Below, in pieces: positions 37,153-48,022 of a DNA stretch of 64,000 nucleotides (position 1 is the stretch's first letter; each line of letters starts with the position of its first letter). This DNA is from Entomomonas moraniae. GTDB lineage: Bacteria > Pseudomonadota > Gammaproteobacteria > Pseudomonadales > Pseudomonadaceae. Location: the NCBI RefSeq assembly GCF_003991975.1, contig NZ_CP029822.1, forward strand, positions 1,798,001 to 1,862,000. Reading direction: 5' to 3'. Under the pieces are notes generated by a model, which was not told the origin of the DNA, did not search any database, and saw only the letters and a program-made list of their open reading frames with translations. The position numbers were made by a program, and so were the translations under genes.

Positions 37153-39801
37153 TTAAACTAAACTTTTATTAACCACTTCATACACATCACTCGACAACTT
37201 ATCGGCAGCCATAATACGTTCTAATTCAGCTTTCATAAGTTGTTGACGTTCTTCATCATACTTTCTCCAACGGGTCAACGGAGTAAGTAAACGAGAAGCA
37301 ATTTGTGGATTCATCGTATTTAACGCCAACACTTGATCAGCTAAAAACTGATACCCTGCTCCTGTCTTCTGATGAAACCCTGTCAAATTATTATTAGCAA
37401 ACGCACCAATTAATGAACGTACTTTATTAGGATTCTTAATCGTAAAAGCCTCATGTTTCATTAATTCAACAACACGCGCTAAACTATCCCCTGCTTGACT
37501 ATTTGCTTGTACTGCAAACCATTGATCAATCACTAAAGGATCATTTGCAAATTGCTCATAAAAATCAACCAAAGCTTGTTGTTTTTCAGATTCATATGGT
37601 GAGTTAACTAAGTTAGTTAAAGCCGCTAACTGTTCTGTCATATTATCACTGTGTTTGAACTGATCTAAACACAATGTTAACACCTGAGGATCATCTGTTA
37701 ACATCAAATATGATAAAGCCATATTTTGTAAACTACGGCGTGCAATATGATCAGCTGTTGCTCGATAGGCTTCTTGCTGAGAAACTGCTCTATTAGCTTG
37801 ATAATGAGTTAAGAACTGACCTTTTAAATTATTAGCTAACTGCTGACGGATAAATTGGCGAGCAGCATGAATAGCATCAGGGTCAGCCACCTCACTAATT
37901 TCTACTAAGTAGTTTTCAGCAGGCAATGATAGCATTTCTGCCACCATCGCTTGGTCTAATGAGCTGTCGGCTAATAAAGAAGCATAGGCTTTTTCTAAAC
38001 CACTATCCAATACCATTGGATTGCCCGCTTGATAATTCACTACCTGCTGTTGAATAGCCTCAATAGCTAAACGCTGGCTAGCATCCCAACGGTTGAAACC
38101 ATCATTATCGTGCTGCATTAAAAATAATAAATCATCTTTACTGTAGGCAAATTTCAATTTAACTGGAGCAGAAAAATCTCTTAATAACGAGGGAACAGGC
38201 TTTTCACCTACATTAGCAAAGGTAAAAGTTTGCTCTGCTTCCGTAATCAATATTACATCACCAACTAATGTACCTTCACCGACTAACTGCAAAGGTAAAT
38301 CTTGACCTTGTTTATTTAATAACCCCATCTTAACAGGAATAACAAAAGGCTGTTTTTCCTCTTGATTAGGTGTGGGTGGGCAAAATTGCTTAAAGGTTAA
38401 ATGGTATTGTTTAGTAGCCGAATCATAACTTTCCAATACTTCAAGTTGTGGTGTGCCTGCTTGGCTATACCAACGTTTAAACTGGGTTAAGTCAATAGCA
38501 TTCGCATCAGCCAAGGCTTTTACAAAATCATCACAAGTAACCGCCTGACCATCGTGGCGCTCAAAATATAAATCTGTTCCTTTTCTAAACCCTTCTTTCC
38601 CAAGCAAAGTGTGCAGCATACGTATAATTTCTGCACCCTTTTCATAAATAGTCACAGTATAGAAGTTAGAGATTTCCATATAAGCATCAGGGCGAATAGG
38701 ATGTGCCATTGGCCCTGCATCTTCAGCAAACTGATGCGTACGTAAAAAAGCTACATCTTCTATGCGTTTCACCGTACGTGAATTCATATCTGCTGTAAAC
38801 TCACTGTCTCTAAATACCGTAAAGCCTTCTTTGAGCGATAACTGGAACCAATCGCGGCAAGTCACACGATTACCTGACCAGTTATGAAAGTACTCGTGCG
38901 CCACCACACCTTCTACTCGTTGATGCGCCATGTCGGTTGCTGTTTCTGGGCGCGCTAATACACAACTGGTATTGAAGATATTTAGCCCTTTGTTCTCCAT
39001 CGCCCCCATGTTGAAATCGCTGACCGCAACAATCATAAAAATATCAAGGTCGTACTCCCTACCGTACACTTCTTCATCCCAACGCATAGAGTTTTTTAGG
39101 CTCGTCATTGCATGGTTTACTTTATTAATATTTTCGGGCTCAACGTAAATACGTAAATCTACTTTGCGTTGATTCATGGTTGTAAAACTGTCTTCAACAC
39201 ACCATAAATCGCCTGCGACAAGGGCAAATAAATAAGCAGGCTTCTTAAACGGATCTTGCCACGTAGCCCAATGACGATCATCCTCTTGTCCACTTGCAAT
39301 CTGATTACCATTAGATAATAAAATAGGATAGCTTTGTTGGTCAGCCTCAATGGTAGTCGTGAACTTACTCATCACATCAGGACGATCTAAGTAATACGTG
39401 ATTTTCCTAAACCCTTCTGCTTCGCACTGCGTACAAAACATAGTATTAGATTTATACAGGCCTTCTAATGCCGTATTCGTCTCAGGGTGAATACGTACTG
39501 TAGTCTTTAAAATAAAACTATTTTTATTAGGTTGTAATGTTAGGCTCTTATCATCCACTGTGTAGCTATTACTATTAATAACTACATTATCCATTACCAC
39601 AGTCAAAAGCTCTAACTCTTGCCCATCCAACACAAGCTCGGGTAATTCATCAGACTGTTTGTCTGGGTTACGACGAATATGTAACTCAGCATGAACCATT
39701 GTAAAGTTTTCAAACAATTCAAACTTTAAATGTGTTTCATCAATTAAATAGTCTGGTGCTTGATAATCTTTTAAATAAATAGTTTTAACCGAGTTACTCA
39801 T
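37153..39801 (-). CDS. pepN: Aminopeptidase N
   Basis: 882 residues, usual length for the M1 family enzyme. The substrate-binding exopeptidase motif GAMEN is at 266-270 and the zinc site is HEYFH (302-306) with the third ligand Glu 325 in LKEGF. It is a cytoplasmic aminopeptidase of broad specificity. It lies downstream of DUF2797 and DUF1315 genes on the same strand, in the order found in Pseudomonas. Confidence 0.97.
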   Translation of the reverse strand: MSNSVKTIYLKDYQAPDYLIDETHLKFELFENFTMVHAELHIRRNPDKQSDELPELVLDGQELELLTVVMDNVVINSNSYTVDDKSLTLQPNKNSFILKTTVRIHPETNTALEGLYKSNTMFCTQCEAEGFRKITYYLDRPDVMSKFTTTIEADQQSYPILLSNGNQIASGQEDDRHWATWQDPFKKPAYLFALVAGDLWCVEDSFTTMNQRKVDLRIYVEPENINKVNHAMTSLKNSMRWDEEVYGREYDLDIFMIVAVSDFNMGAMENKGLNIFNTSCVLARPETATDMAHQRVEGVVAHEYFHNWSGNRVTCRDWFQLSLKEGFTVFRDSEFTADMNSRTVKRIEDVAFLRTHQFAEDAGPMAHPIRPDAYMEISNFYTVTIYEKGAEIIRMLHTLLGKEGFRKGTDLYFERHDGQAVTCDDFVKALADANAIDLTQFKRWYSQAGTPQLEVLESYDSATKQYHLTFKQFCPPTPNQEEKQPFVIPVKMGLLNKQGQDLPLQLVGEGTLVGDVILITEAEQTFTFANVGEKPVPSLLRDFSAPVKLKFAYSKDDLLFLMQHDNDGFNRWDASQRLAIEAIQQQVVNYQAGNPMVLDSGLEKAYASLLADSSLDQAMVAEMLSLPAENYLVEISEVADPDAIHAARQFIRQQLANNLKGQFLTHYQANRAVSQQEAYRATADHIARRSLQNMALSYLMLTDDPQVLTLCLDQFKHSDNMTEQLAALTNLVNSPYESEKQQALVDFYEQFANDPLVIDQWFAVQANSQAGDSLARVVELMKHEAFTIKNPNKVRSLIGAFANNNLTGFHQKTGAGYQFLADQVLALNTMNPQIASRLLTPLTRWRKYDEERQQLMKAELERIMAADKLSSDVYEVVNKSLV

Positions 39802-39858
39802 TAAGAAATTCCCTCACAATTACGTGAATAATTTAATTTTTTACAATTAGTTTTCTAT

Positions 39859-40710
39859 CTATTGTATAGAAACACTGACATGATAAGCCGTATACTTACG
39901 TATATTGATAGCACCTGTATCTAACAGTAAGTATTGCCCTTTTATCCCCTCTAACTTACCTTCCACCAATAATTGTTTATCTAAATTGTGGCTGATTATT
40001 TTAGTTGGATATCGTTCAACTGGGTAGCATAATTCTGTAACTAATTCAGTTTCTATAGGCTGTATCGCCTGAATACCAAATAACGCCTGTAGTTTAGCCA
40101 CTATTTTATAAGTATTAGATAACAATCGATTACGTTCAGTAACTAAATCAAGAGGAGGAGCATCACCTTGTAATAAGGTACGCCAATTAGTTTTGTCTGC
40201 CACAAACGCTTTTAAAGAATCTTCAATTAAACCTGATTGTTGGCGCGTTGCAACCCTAAACATAGGTATTGCTTGTACTGCCCCTTGATCGATCCAACGG
40301 GTAGGGATTTGACTCGCTCGGGTAATCCCAACTTTTAAGCCAGAAGAGTTTGCTAAATAAACAATATGGTCTGTCATGCAAAAGGCTTCACCCCAAGCAC
40401 TATCACGACAAGTCCCATCTAAATAGTGACACTTTTCTGGACTCACTATACAAAGATCACATTGAGGTAATGTTTTAAAACAATGGTAACAATACCCCTG
40501 CCCATAGCTTTTAGACGTTGTAGCGTCACACCCTTGGCAAACAATATCCCCTTCGAACTGAATTCTTATAGTTTTACCTAAACAGTCATTCAATAATATT
40601 TTTTGCACACCAACACATAAATGATAATAAACTGTTTTATTATCAGCGCTTAATGGAGCAACTTGCATTTTTTGTAATATCCCAGTGACTGGGTCAGTAT
40701 AAGGCATCAA
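39859..40710 (-). CDS. DUF2797 family protein
   Basis: 283 residues. Cysteine-rich N-terminal half: VCQGCDATT, GYCYHCFKTLPQCDLC and CRDSAWGEAFC, suggesting a bound metal; the family motif YLANSSGLKVGITRASQIPTRWIDQGA follows. DUF2797 has no settled function. It overlaps the upstream DUF1315 gene by four bases (ATGA), so the two are translationally coupled. Confidence 0.88.
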   Translation of the reverse strand: MMPYTDPVTGILQKMQVAPLSADNKTVYYHLCVGVQKILLNDCLGKTIRIQFEGDIVCQGCDATTSKSYGQGYCYHCFKTLPQCDLCIVSPEKCHYLDGTCRDSAWGEAFCMTDHIVYLANSSGLKVGITRASQIPTRWIDQGAVQAIPMFRVATRQQSGLIEDSLKAFVADKTNWRTLLQGDAPPLDLVTERNRLLSNTYKIVAKLQALFGIQAIQPIETELVTELCYPVERYPTKIISHNLDKQLLVEGKLEGIKGQYLLLDTGAINIRKYTAYHVSVSIQ

Positions 40711-40964
40711 TCTATCGTCTTACTTTTAATGATCTGCTCATCGTTATGATTATTCGATTTACAACCTGCACTATCAATAAATCCTGTGTGTTGCTCTTTA
40801 GGCAAGTTTTTTGTTTCCCATGCAATAATCGCCTGTAAGCAGTTTTCTTTCTGCTCTTTTGTGAGTGCAAGACCGTTAGGCCATTTACCCAACTCAACAG
40901 ACTGCTTTAAATTTTGATAGATCTCCGGAGTGATTTTTTCAATCATTTGTGCATAGGATGTCAT
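40707..40964 (-). CDS. DUF1315 (YeaC) family protein
   Basis: 85 residues matching the YeaC/DUF1315 family (ITPEIYQNLKQSVELGKWPNGLALTKEQKENCLQAIIAWE). Function unknown. A C-terminal Asn/Lys-rich tail follows the conserved part. It overlaps the DUF2797 gene by four bases, forming a small operon with it. Confidence 0.88.
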   Translation of the reverse strand: MTSYAQMIEKITPEIYQNLKQSVELGKWPNGLALTKEQKENCLQAIIAWETKNLPKEQHTGFIDSAGCKSNNHNDEQIIKSKTID

Positions 40965-41164
40965 AAAAAATAGTACCTACGTTATATTTTGAATCATTAT
41001 ATTATTTATTAGTCTATTATGAGCATGCAATTTTAACAAATATAATATAGTATTTTAAAACTTTTATTTTATAATGATTTAAACAAAAATATATTAAAAC
41101 GCTAAAACCTCTAATAATCAAAAACTAAAGTTTAATAATAAAAATTAAACGACAAGGAGATATT

Positions 41165-42451
41165 ATGGCTGACCACAAAGCTACGCTGACCTTTGAAGAC
41201 GGTTCAAACCTTGACCTACCTATCATTAATGGCACACTAGGCGCTAAAGTAGTAGACGTTAGAAGTCTTGCATCAGTTAATCACTATACGTATGACCCTG
41301 GTTTTATGTCAACTGCTTCATGTGAATCAAAAATTACCTATATTGATGGCGATAAGGGTATTTTACTTTACCGTGGTTATCCTATTGAACAATTAGCTGA
41401 ACATTCTGAATACCTTGAAGTTTGCTATCTTCTATTAAATGGCGAACTACCTAACGCTGAGCAAAAGAAAAAGTATGAAGATATTATTCATAACCACACC
41501 ATGGTTCATGAACAAATGAAAAGCTTCTTAAATGGCTTTCGACGTGATGCTCATCCGATGGCTGTTATGTGCGGATTTGTCGGAGCATTTTCAGCGTTTT
41601 ATCATGACTCATTGGACATCAATAACGCGACTCACCGTGAAATTGCCTCTAATCGCTTAGTGTCGAAAATGCCAACTATTGCGGCAATGGCTTATAAATA
41701 TTCCGTCGGTCAACCCATCATTTATCCTGATAACAAGCTTGATTATGCCGCTAATTTTTTACACATGATGTTTAGTACACCTTGTGAAAAAACCGAAGTT
41801 AATCCTATTTTAGCCAAAGCGATGGATAAAATATTTATTCTTCATGCAGATCATGAGCAAAATGCCTCTACTTCAACCGTTCGCTTAGCAGGGTCTACGG
41901 GGGCCAATCCTTTTGCATGTATTGCTTCGGGAATTGCTGCATTATGGGGACCTGCACACGGTGGCGCTAACGAAGCCGTTCTTTCTATGCTTGAAGAAAT
42001 TGGTGATGTAAAAAACATTGAAAAATTCTTAGCCAAAGCTAAAGATAAAAATGATCCTTTTAAACTAATGGGCTTTGGGCACCGCGTTTATAAAAACTTT
42101 GATCCCCGCGCTAAAGTACTCAAAAAAGCGTGTGATGAAGTGCTTAATGAACTCGGTATTAATGATCCTCAGTTAGAACTTGCAATGAAACTTGAAGAAA
42201 TTGCACGTAATGATCCTTACTTTGTTGAACGTAACCTTTATCCAAACGTAGACTTCTACTCAGGTATTATCTTAAAAGCTATTGGTATTCCAACCAGTAT
42301 GTTTACCGTTATTTTTGCCATCTCGAGAACAGTTGGCTGGATTGCACACTGGAAAGAAATGCTATCTGAACCTTACAAAATCAGCCGTCCTCGCCAGCTG
42401 TATACAGGCCATACAGAACGCGATTACATACCTGTTAACCTACGTAAATAA
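41165..42451 (+). CDS. gltA: Citrate synthase
   Basis: 428 residues, type II hexameric citrate synthase length, entry enzyme of the citric acid cycle. The catalytic segments are [15 protein letters not shown] and [15 protein letters not shown], with the Asp in PNVDFYSGI. It begins with an AAGGAG site seven bases before the ATG and ends before a clear terminator. It is a single-gene unit. Confidence 0.97.
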   Translation: MADHKATLTFEDGSNLDLPIINGTLGAKVVDVRSLASVNHYTYDPGFMSTASCESKITYIDGDKGILLYRGYPIEQLAEHSEYLEVCYLLLNGELPNAEQKKKYEDIIHNHTMVHEQMKSFLNGFRRDAHPMAVMCGFVGAFSAFYHDSLDINNATHREIASNRLVSKMPTIAAMAYKYSVGQPIIYPDNKLDYAANFLHMMFSTPCEKTEVNPILAKAMDKIFILHADHEQNASTSTVRLAGSTGANPFACIASGIAALWGPAHGGANEAVLSMLEEIGDVKNIEKFLAKAKDKNDPFKLMGFGHRVYKNFDPRAKVLKKACDEVLNELGINDPQLELAMKLEEIARNDPYFVERNLYPNVDFYSGIILKAIGIPTSMFTVIFAISRTVGWIAHWKEMLSEPYKISRPRQLYTGHTERDYIPVNLRK

Positions 42452-42464
42452 CTTAAACGCAAAT

Positions 42465-42494
42465 AAAAAAGCCTGCTAAATGCAGGCTTTTTTT
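42465..42494 (+). terminator. Terminator of gltA
   Basis: GCCTGC (42471-42476) pairs with GCAGGC (42482-42487), with an A-run before and a T-run after; it may also serve the convergent NCS1 gene. Confidence 0.85.
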
Positions 42495-42519
42495 ATAAGT
42501 AATGGCCTATTATCATCAG

Positions 42520-43959
42520 CTAACCATCTACTTTTGAATCTTTAGCCAAAAAGTAGTAAAGCGCACTACCAACAAACACACCAATAAACCAGCTAAAGTT
42601 AGCCAACTCTTTCAAGTGAGGAATAAGAATGATAGCAACTCCCACAACCACAGAAAGAATTAAAGCAATAATCGCTCTTGGATTAAAACCACCTCTATAC
42701 CAATAGGGCTGCCCCGGTTGATCACTAAAAAGGGCATCAATATTAATTTTCCCTTTGCTGATGAAGTAATGTTGTACTAATAAAATACCAAATAAAGGGC
42801 CAATTACCGCCGCAAGGACATCCAGTGTATAGTGAATAATCTCTGGTGAGTTAAATAAATTCCAAGGGGTTACTAATACAGAACCAACGGCCGCAATTAA
42901 GCCACCTGTTCTAAAGCTTATTCGCTGTGGCGAGCAATTAGAGAAATCAAAAGCAGGTGATACAAAGTTAGCCACAATATTAATGCCTATCGTTGCAATA
43001 ACAATAGTTAAAACACCGATAGCTATCACTAAGCCATTACCCATTCTTGAAACGGTTTCTAAAGGGTCTTTAATCATCTCACCAAATAAAGGAACAGTAC
43101 CCGATACAATAACTACCGTGATCACAGAGAATAATAGAAAGTTAATAGGTAATCCCCAAAAATTTCCCTTTTTAAGCTCGTCCATACTTTTCATATAACG
43201 TGTGAAGTCGCCATAATTGAGCAAAGGACCCGAAAAGTAAGAAACAACTAACGCAATGGCCATCAGCATAAACCAGAACTGTTCGCCCATTGATAGCACT
43301 TTATCACTTAATGTAAAAGAAATATTAGAAGGGCCGACTTGATACACAATCCACCCCGCCAATAAAAACATAACAACATAAACGGCAGGTCCCGCAAAAT
43401 CAATAAACCGTTTTATAGTCTCCATGCCATACCAAAAAACAACTGCTTGAGAGAACCACATGGCAACAAAGCAAAACCAACCTAAACCAGATAATCCCAA
43501 CCATGACATTTCATTTAAATAACCTAACTCAGGAAAAAATTTAAGTAAAACAATCATTAATCCATGAGAGGCTAAATAAGTTTGAATACCATACCAAGCA
43601 ACAGCAATAAGACCTCGTGTAACTGCTGGAATATTCGCACCAAATACGCCAAAGGCCTGACGACATAATACTGCGACAGGAACACCAGACTCCTGACAAG
43701 GCTTTGCCATTAAATTAGCGAAAAACAGCACAATACAAATGCCAATGAGAAGGCAAAGCAATACTTGCCAACCTGCTAATCCAAAGGCAAAAAGGCTAGC
43801 AGCGACAATATAACCACCAACACTATGCACGTCTGACATCCAAAAACTAAACATATTATACCATGTCCAGTTTTTGTTTTGAGCAGGTGCTAAGTCTGCA
43901 TTATAAAGCCGTGGACTATAAGAACGTTTGTCATTAGGTGTCATGTGCTGCTCAGACAT
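42520..43959 (-). CDS. NCS1 family nucleobase/hydantoin-type cation symporter
   Basis: 479 residues with about twelve membrane segments. The N-terminus (SPRLYNADLAPAQNKNWTWYNMFSFWMSDVHS) and the GPLLNYGDFTRYMKS motif identify the nucleobase:cation symporter-1 family (cytosine, uracil, allantoin, hydantoin carriers). Substrate cannot be read from sequence; the closest family style is Mhp1/PucI. No catabolic genes lie next to it. It is convergent with gltA. Confidence 0.88.
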   Translation of the reverse strand: MSEQHMTPNDKRSYSPRLYNADLAPAQNKNWTWYNMFSFWMSDVHSVGGYIVAASLFAFGLAGWQVLLCLLIGICIVLFFANLMAKPCQESGVPVAVLCRQAFGVFGANIPAVTRGLIAVAWYGIQTYLASHGLMIVLLKFFPELGYLNEMSWLGLSGLGWFCFVAMWFSQAVVFWYGMETIKRFIDFAGPAVYVVMFLLAGWIVYQVGPSNISFTLSDKVLSMGEQFWFMLMAIALVVSYFSGPLLNYGDFTRYMKSMDELKKGNFWGLPINFLLFSVITVVIVSGTVPLFGEMIKDPLETVSRMGNGLVIAIGVLTIVIATIGINIVANFVSPAFDFSNCSPQRISFRTGGLIAAVGSVLVTPWNLFNSPEIIHYTLDVLAAVIGPLFGILLVQHYFISKGKINIDALFSDQPGQPYWYRGGFNPRAIIALILSVVVGVAIILIPHLKELANFSWFIGVFVGSALYYFLAKDSKVDG

Positions 43960-44309
43960 AATTAATAATTCAACCTCATGTTATAAAATTTCTTAGCTCT
44001 AAATTTGTAACTATTCATTAAACCGAAAATAATAAACTAAAAATATTTTTTTTAATATTAAAAGTTTTATTAAAAATAATTTTTCAATAACAAATAAGGA
44101 TAATAAATAGCATTTAACTCTTTTTTATCCTAACAAATGCTATCTATAATTTATGATATAAAAAAGCCCTTCTGATTTTTATACATTAAGCCTAATAAAG
44201 ATAAATAACTAATAAAAAATTAACTCACACCGACCAATAAAAGAGAAATTCTCTTATAATACTCAAACTTTGATACACTATCACTATACTTAAAAAAATG
44301 AGGCCACTA
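43960..44309. other. AT-rich intergenic region with no recognisable feature
   Basis: About 350 AT-rich bases between the NCS1 and DUF423 genes, which are divergent. It must hold both promoters; I could not pick convincing -35/-10 pairs. No tRNA, repeat or small gene was seen. Confidence 0.5.
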
Positions 44310-44699
44310 ATGGTACGTATATTCTTAGCACTATCAGGTTTGTTTGGTTGTTCATCCGTTATTTTAGGTTCATATGCTTCACATGGTTTAAAATCTATCT
44401 TATCTGCTGAACAAATTTTAACGTTTAAACTCGGCGTACAATACCAAATGTACCATGCCATCGCCTTATTAGCAGTTGCTATACTTTGCCATCTCTTTAC
44501 TAGCCGTCTCATTAAAACTGCGGGTTGGCTTTTTGTTATTGGTATCCTATTTTTCTGTGGAACACTCTACTCCATAACTTACTTTGGATTACCGAATTAT
44601 AAAACAGCTCCCATTGGTGGCTTTGCATTTATATTTGGTTGGCTATTACTATTGATTGCTGCTTGGAAATTACCCATAAAACAACCTCGTATGGAGTAA
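44310..44699 (+). CDS. DUF423 family membrane protein
   Basis: 129 residues with four membrane helices and the conserved GSYASHGLKSIL and YQMYHAIALLAVA segments of the DUF423/YgdD family. Function unknown. Start 44310 is preferred to the in-frame ATG at 44298 because TGAGG (44299-44303) then lies six bases ahead and the protein begins as family members do. It precedes thiS by nine bases. Confidence 0.85.
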   Translation: MVRIFLALSGLFGCSSVILGSYASHGLKSILSAEQILTFKLGVQYQMYHAIALLAVAILCHLFTSRLIKTAGWLFVIGILFFCGTLYSITYFGLPNYKTAPIGGFAFIFGWLLLLIAAWKLPIKQPRME

Positions 44700-44708
44700 T
44701 AGATTACA

Positions 44709-44909
44709 ATGAACATTTATATTAATGAAAAACCTCATGTACTGACTGCACCGACAACCCTTACCGAGCTTATTGAACAACTAGGGCTAACGGGGAAACG
44801 TATTGCTATTGAACTCAACCAAGAAATTGCCCCACGCAGCCAATATAGTCAAATCACGTTACAAGAAAATGACCAATTAGAAATTGTACACGCCATCGGT
44901 GGCGGCTAA
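44709..44909 (+). CDS. thiS: Sulfur carrier protein ThiS
   Basis: 66 residues of beta-grasp fold ending in the Gly-Gly tail (HAIGGG) needed for thiocarboxylate formation. It supplies sulfur to ThiG in the synthesis of the thiazole half of thiamine. thiG begins 16 bases after the stop. No TPP riboswitch was recognised upstream. Confidence 0.93.
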   Translation: MNIYINEKPHVLTAPTTLTELIEQLGLTGKRIAIELNQEIAPRSQYSQITLQENDQLEIVHAIGGG

Positions 44910-44925
44910 TAAAAAAGGAGTGCAC

Positions 44926-45717
44926 ATGTCAACAATTACAGATACACCTCTAACTCTTGCGGGCAAAACTTACCAATCGCGATTACTGGTAGGGACAGGT
45001 AAATATAAAGATTTTAAAGAGACACAAGCGGCCATTGAAGCCTCAGGGGCAGAAATTGTTACACTTGCTGTACGCCGTACTAATATAGGACAAAACCCTA
45101 ACGAGCCGAACTTATTAGATATCATCCCACCGAGCAAATACACCATATTGCCTAATACTGCTGGTTGCTTCGATGCCACTGAAGCAGTGAGAACCTGCCG
45201 CTTAGCGCGTGAGTTGCTAGACGGACATAACTTAGTCAAATTAGAAGTATTAGCTGATCAAAAAACGCTTTTCCCCAATGTGATAGAAACGCTAAAAGCA
45301 GCAGAGATACTCGTTAAAGAAAACTTTGATGTAATGGTTTATACCAGTGATGACCCCATTATCGCACGCCAGCTTGAAGAAATCGGTTGTATTGCTGTCA
45401 TGCCTCTTGCCGGGCTTATCGGTAGTGGCATGGGGATTTGTAACCCCTATAACCTACAAATTATTTTAGAAGAAGCCAAAGTACCTGTGCTTGTTGATGC
45501 AGGTGTTGGCACTGCGTCTGATGCAACCATAGCAATGGAGCTCGGCTGTGAGGCAGTACTCATGAACAGTGCCATAGCCCATGCCAAGCAACCTGTTCTA
45601 ATGGCTGAAGCAATGAAGCATGCTATTATTGCTGGACGCAAAGCTTATTTAGCGGGCCGTATGCCACGTAAACTCTATGCAACAGCCTCCTCACCTTTAG
45701 ATGGTTTAATTAAGTAA
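44926..45717 (+). CDS. thiG: Thiazole synthase
   Basis: 263 residues. ThiG condenses deoxyxylulose phosphate, dehydroglycine and ThiS-carried sulfur into thiamine thiazole phosphate. Family segments: [48 protein letters not shown] and [13 protein letters not shown]. The ATG at 44926 follows an AGGAG site; an upstream in-frame start at 44884 overlaps thiS and was rejected. A strong terminator follows. Confidence 0.96.
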   Translation: MSTITDTPLTLAGKTYQSRLLVGTGKYKDFKETQAAIEASGAEIVTLAVRRTNIGQNPNEPNLLDIIPPSKYTILPNTAGCFDATEAVRTCRLARELLDGHNLVKLEVLADQKTLFPNVIETLKAAEILVKENFDVMVYTSDDPIIARQLEEIGCIAVMPLAGLIGSGMGICNPYNLQIILEEAKVPVLVDAGVGTASDATIAMELGCEAVLMNSAIAHAKQPVLMAEAMKHAIIAGRKAYLAGRMPRKLYATASSPLDGLIK

Positions 45718-45724
45718 ATCCTTT

Positions 45725-45762
45725 AGCCCCTCATTATTCCATGAATAATGAGGGGCTTTTTC
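45725..45762 (+). terminator. Strong terminator after thiG
   Basis: A perfect 15-base stem (45725-45739 with 45743-45757) is followed by TTTT. It ends the DUF423-thiS-thiG unit. Confidence 0.92.
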
Positions 45763-46121
45763 TAACTATTTTATCATATTACTCTCAGCCTTTCTCACAA
45801 AACTTGATAAAGGTGGAAAAATTTCATATAAATAACTTAACAACATAATACCAATTAGAAAACTAAACTACTTAAAAAATGATAATCGCATTGAATATAA
45901 CCCCTAGCTTTATGACTTTCCTATCCAATGTCTTAAGATACTCTTCTATCAGCCTATCTTTATGAGGTCTTTTCATATTAGCTGTCAATCCATTGAAAAA
46001 TTGAAATAAATATTACTTAATCGCCTAATTATATGCGCTTATCCACGCTTAATGATAGAATATGTCGCTTAACCTTAAATACATGCCTATTACTATTCAA
46101 TATACGCAAATTAGCTTAGTT
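45763..46121. other. Intergenic region between thiG and trmB
   Basis: About 360 AT-rich bases. It contains the trmB promoter region and a doubtful minus-strand frame of 34 codons (45872-45976, MKRPHKDRLIEEYLKTLDRK at its start) with no clear ribosome site. Nothing else was recognised. Confidence 0.4.
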
Positions 46122-46814
46122 ATGACAGAAAAAAATATTCCACTACGCACCATAAAAAGTTTCGTTATTCGCGCAGGCCGCATGACACATGGGCAAAAAC
46201 AAGCCATTGAAACAGGCTGGCCGCAGTATGGGCTTGAGTTACAACAAGGTTTATTAGACTACAGTGCCATTTTTAAACGCAATGCCCCTGTTACCTTAGA
46301 GATTGGCTTTGGCATGGGGCAATCACTATGCACCATGGCTGAGCAAGCACCAGAACAAGACTTTATTGGTATTGAAGTGCATAAACCCGGAGTTGGTGCA
46401 CTAATTACACTACTACAAGAAAAACAAGTGACGAATGTACGTGTTTTTAACTGTGATGCCATTGAAGTTTTAAATAATAGCATTGCTGATAATAGCCTTG
46501 ATCGCCTATTACTCTTCTTCCCAGATCCTTGGCACAAAGCACGTCATCATAAGCGTCGAATCGTACAGCCTGAATTTGCTGCACTCATCCGCCGTAAATT
46601 AAAACTGGGTGGTATCTTCCATATGGCTACCGATTGGCAACCTTACGCAGAACATATGTTAGAAGTGATGCAACAAGCTGAAGGGTATAGCAACCTCGCA
46701 CAAGACAATACCTATGTACCTCGCCCATTAGAGAGACCAATAACTAAATTTGAAGCACGAGGTGAGCGTTTAGGCCATGGCGTATGGGACTTAAAATTTC
46801 AGCGAATAAGCTAA
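46122..46814 (+). CDS. trmB: tRNA (guanine-N7-)-methyltransferase
   Basis: 230 residues from the ATG at 46122, chosen because the protein then begins [22 protein letters not shown], matching the family. In-frame starts at 46062 and 46083 are possible and no ribosome site decides. It methylates G46 of tRNAs. Signature segments: [11 protein letters not shown] (SAM), [21 protein letters not shown]-like [14 protein letters not shown]. The earP gene begins one base after the stop. Confidence 0.93.
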   Translation: MTEKNIPLRTIKSFVIRAGRMTHGQKQAIETGWPQYGLELQQGLLDYSAIFKRNAPVTLEIGFGMGQSLCTMAEQAPEQDFIGIEVHKPGVGALITLLQEKQVTNVRVFNCDAIEVLNNSIADNSLDRLLLFFPDPWHKARHHKRRIVQPEFAALIRRKLKLGGIFHMATDWQPYAEHMLEVMQQAEGYSNLAQDNTYVPRPLERPITKFEARGERLGHGVWDLKFQRIS

Positions 46815-46815
46815 C

Positions 46816-47961
46816 ATGGTAAAGTTCCCTCCCCATACCCAATGGGATGTCTTTTGTAAAGTGATTGATAACTATGGGGATATTGGTGTTTGTTGGCGCT
46901 TAGCAAGGCAACTCGCCAATGAACAACAACAGTATGTTCGATTATGGGTAGATGATCTTAAAGCATTTAAAGAAATATGCCCCCATGTGAATACTAATCT
47001 TAACAAACAACTAGTAGAGAATATATTCATTTATCATTGGCAAGCCCATTGGCAACCAGTTTCTCCTGCTGATATTGTTATTGAAAGTTTTGCATGCAAC
47101 CTCCCTGATGACTATATTCAAGCCATGTCACAAGCAAATAAAACTATTCTTTGGGTGAATCTTGAGTATTTAACCTATGAGAGGTGGTCCGTTGATTTTC
47201 ACGCTATACCCTCTTTACAGTCACTTAATTTAAAAAAATATTTCTTTTTCCCAGGTTTACCTGAAACAGGCGGACTTATCAGAGAACACGCTATTATTGA
47301 GCAAGCAATAACTTTTCAAAATGACCCCATAGCCCAGCAGCAGTTTTTAAGCCAATTGCATGTCACTAAAAAACCAAATAGTTTTTTATTGTTTATTTTT
47401 AGCTATGCTAATCAAGCTATTGGTGAGTGGCTAGATACCCTCAAGCATGGTGAACATGCCTATCAGCTACTTATTCCACAAACTCCTTTATTAAAAAACT
47501 TAGCCGACTACCTCCACATTGATGTTAATACTTTAATACCTGACTATACAGTACAACTCAAGAACTTAACACTACAAATTATTCCTTTTATCACTCAAGT
47601 TGACTTCGACAAACTTCTTTGGTGTACAGACTATAATATTATTCGCGGTGAAGACTCGTTTATTAGAGCTCAATATGCAGGTAAACCCATGTTATGGCAC
47701 ATTTATCCACAACGAGAAAAGACCCACCTCATGAAACTAGAAGCCTTTCTTGAACATTATTTAGATGGCCTACCTAGCTCAGTGCAATTAATCATTAAAA
47801 ACTGGTGGTTTGCATGGAATAATCAAGAAAACTTAGCAGAAAGCTGGCTAGCTTATTGCGAACAAATCTCAATAATTAAAGAACAAGCAAAAAAATGGAC
47901 CGAAAAACAAAAAACTGTTACAGATTTGATAACAAAACTAGCCAAACTTTATAAAAATTAG
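46816..47961 (+). CDS. earP: EF-P arginine rhamnosyltransferase EarP
   Basis: 381 residues. EarP transfers rhamnose from dTDP-rhamnose to Arg32 of elongation factor P. The N-terminal VIDNYGDIGVCWR motif holds the two catalytic aspartates (18 and 22), and GEDSFIRAQYAGKPMLWHIYPQ near residue 278 forms the nucleotide-sugar site. The efp gene follows 61 bases later and has Arg32, so the pair is functional by sequence. It sits directly behind trmB rather than alone with efp. Confidence 0.95.
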   Translation: MVKFPPHTQWDVFCKVIDNYGDIGVCWRLARQLANEQQQYVRLWVDDLKAFKEICPHVNTNLNKQLVENIFIYHWQAHWQPVSPADIVIESFACNLPDDYIQAMSQANKTILWVNLEYLTYERWSVDFHAIPSLQSLNLKKYFFFPGLPETGGLIREHAIIEQAITFQNDPIAQQQFLSQLHVTKKPNSFLLFIFSYANQAIGEWLDTLKHGEHAYQLLIPQTPLLKNLADYLHIDVNTLIPDYTVQLKNLTLQIIPFITQVDFDKLLWCTDYNIIRGEDSFIRAQYAGKPMLWHIYPQREKTHLMKLEAFLEHYLDGLPSSVQLIIKNWWFAWNNQENLAESWLAYCEQISIIKEQAKKWTEKQKTVTDLITKLAKLYKN

Positions 47962-48022
47962 CTATTATAGGCAGCTATAAAATATTATTTAAAGACTCAT
48001 CGGATAATTAACGGATACATTA

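Noticed and set aside
44600-44710. TPP riboswitch upstream of thiS
   Set aside because: Only nine bases separate DUF423 and thiS, and no conserved THI-box sequence was found.
44884-44925. Longer start for thiG inside thiS
   Set aside because: The ATG at 44926 has a strong AGGAG site and matches family length.
45872-45976. Minus-strand 34-codon frame beginning MKRPHKDRLIEEYLKTLDRK
   Set aside because: No ribosome site, very short, hydrophobic AT-rich end; could be a chance frame or a remnant, so not annotated as a gene.
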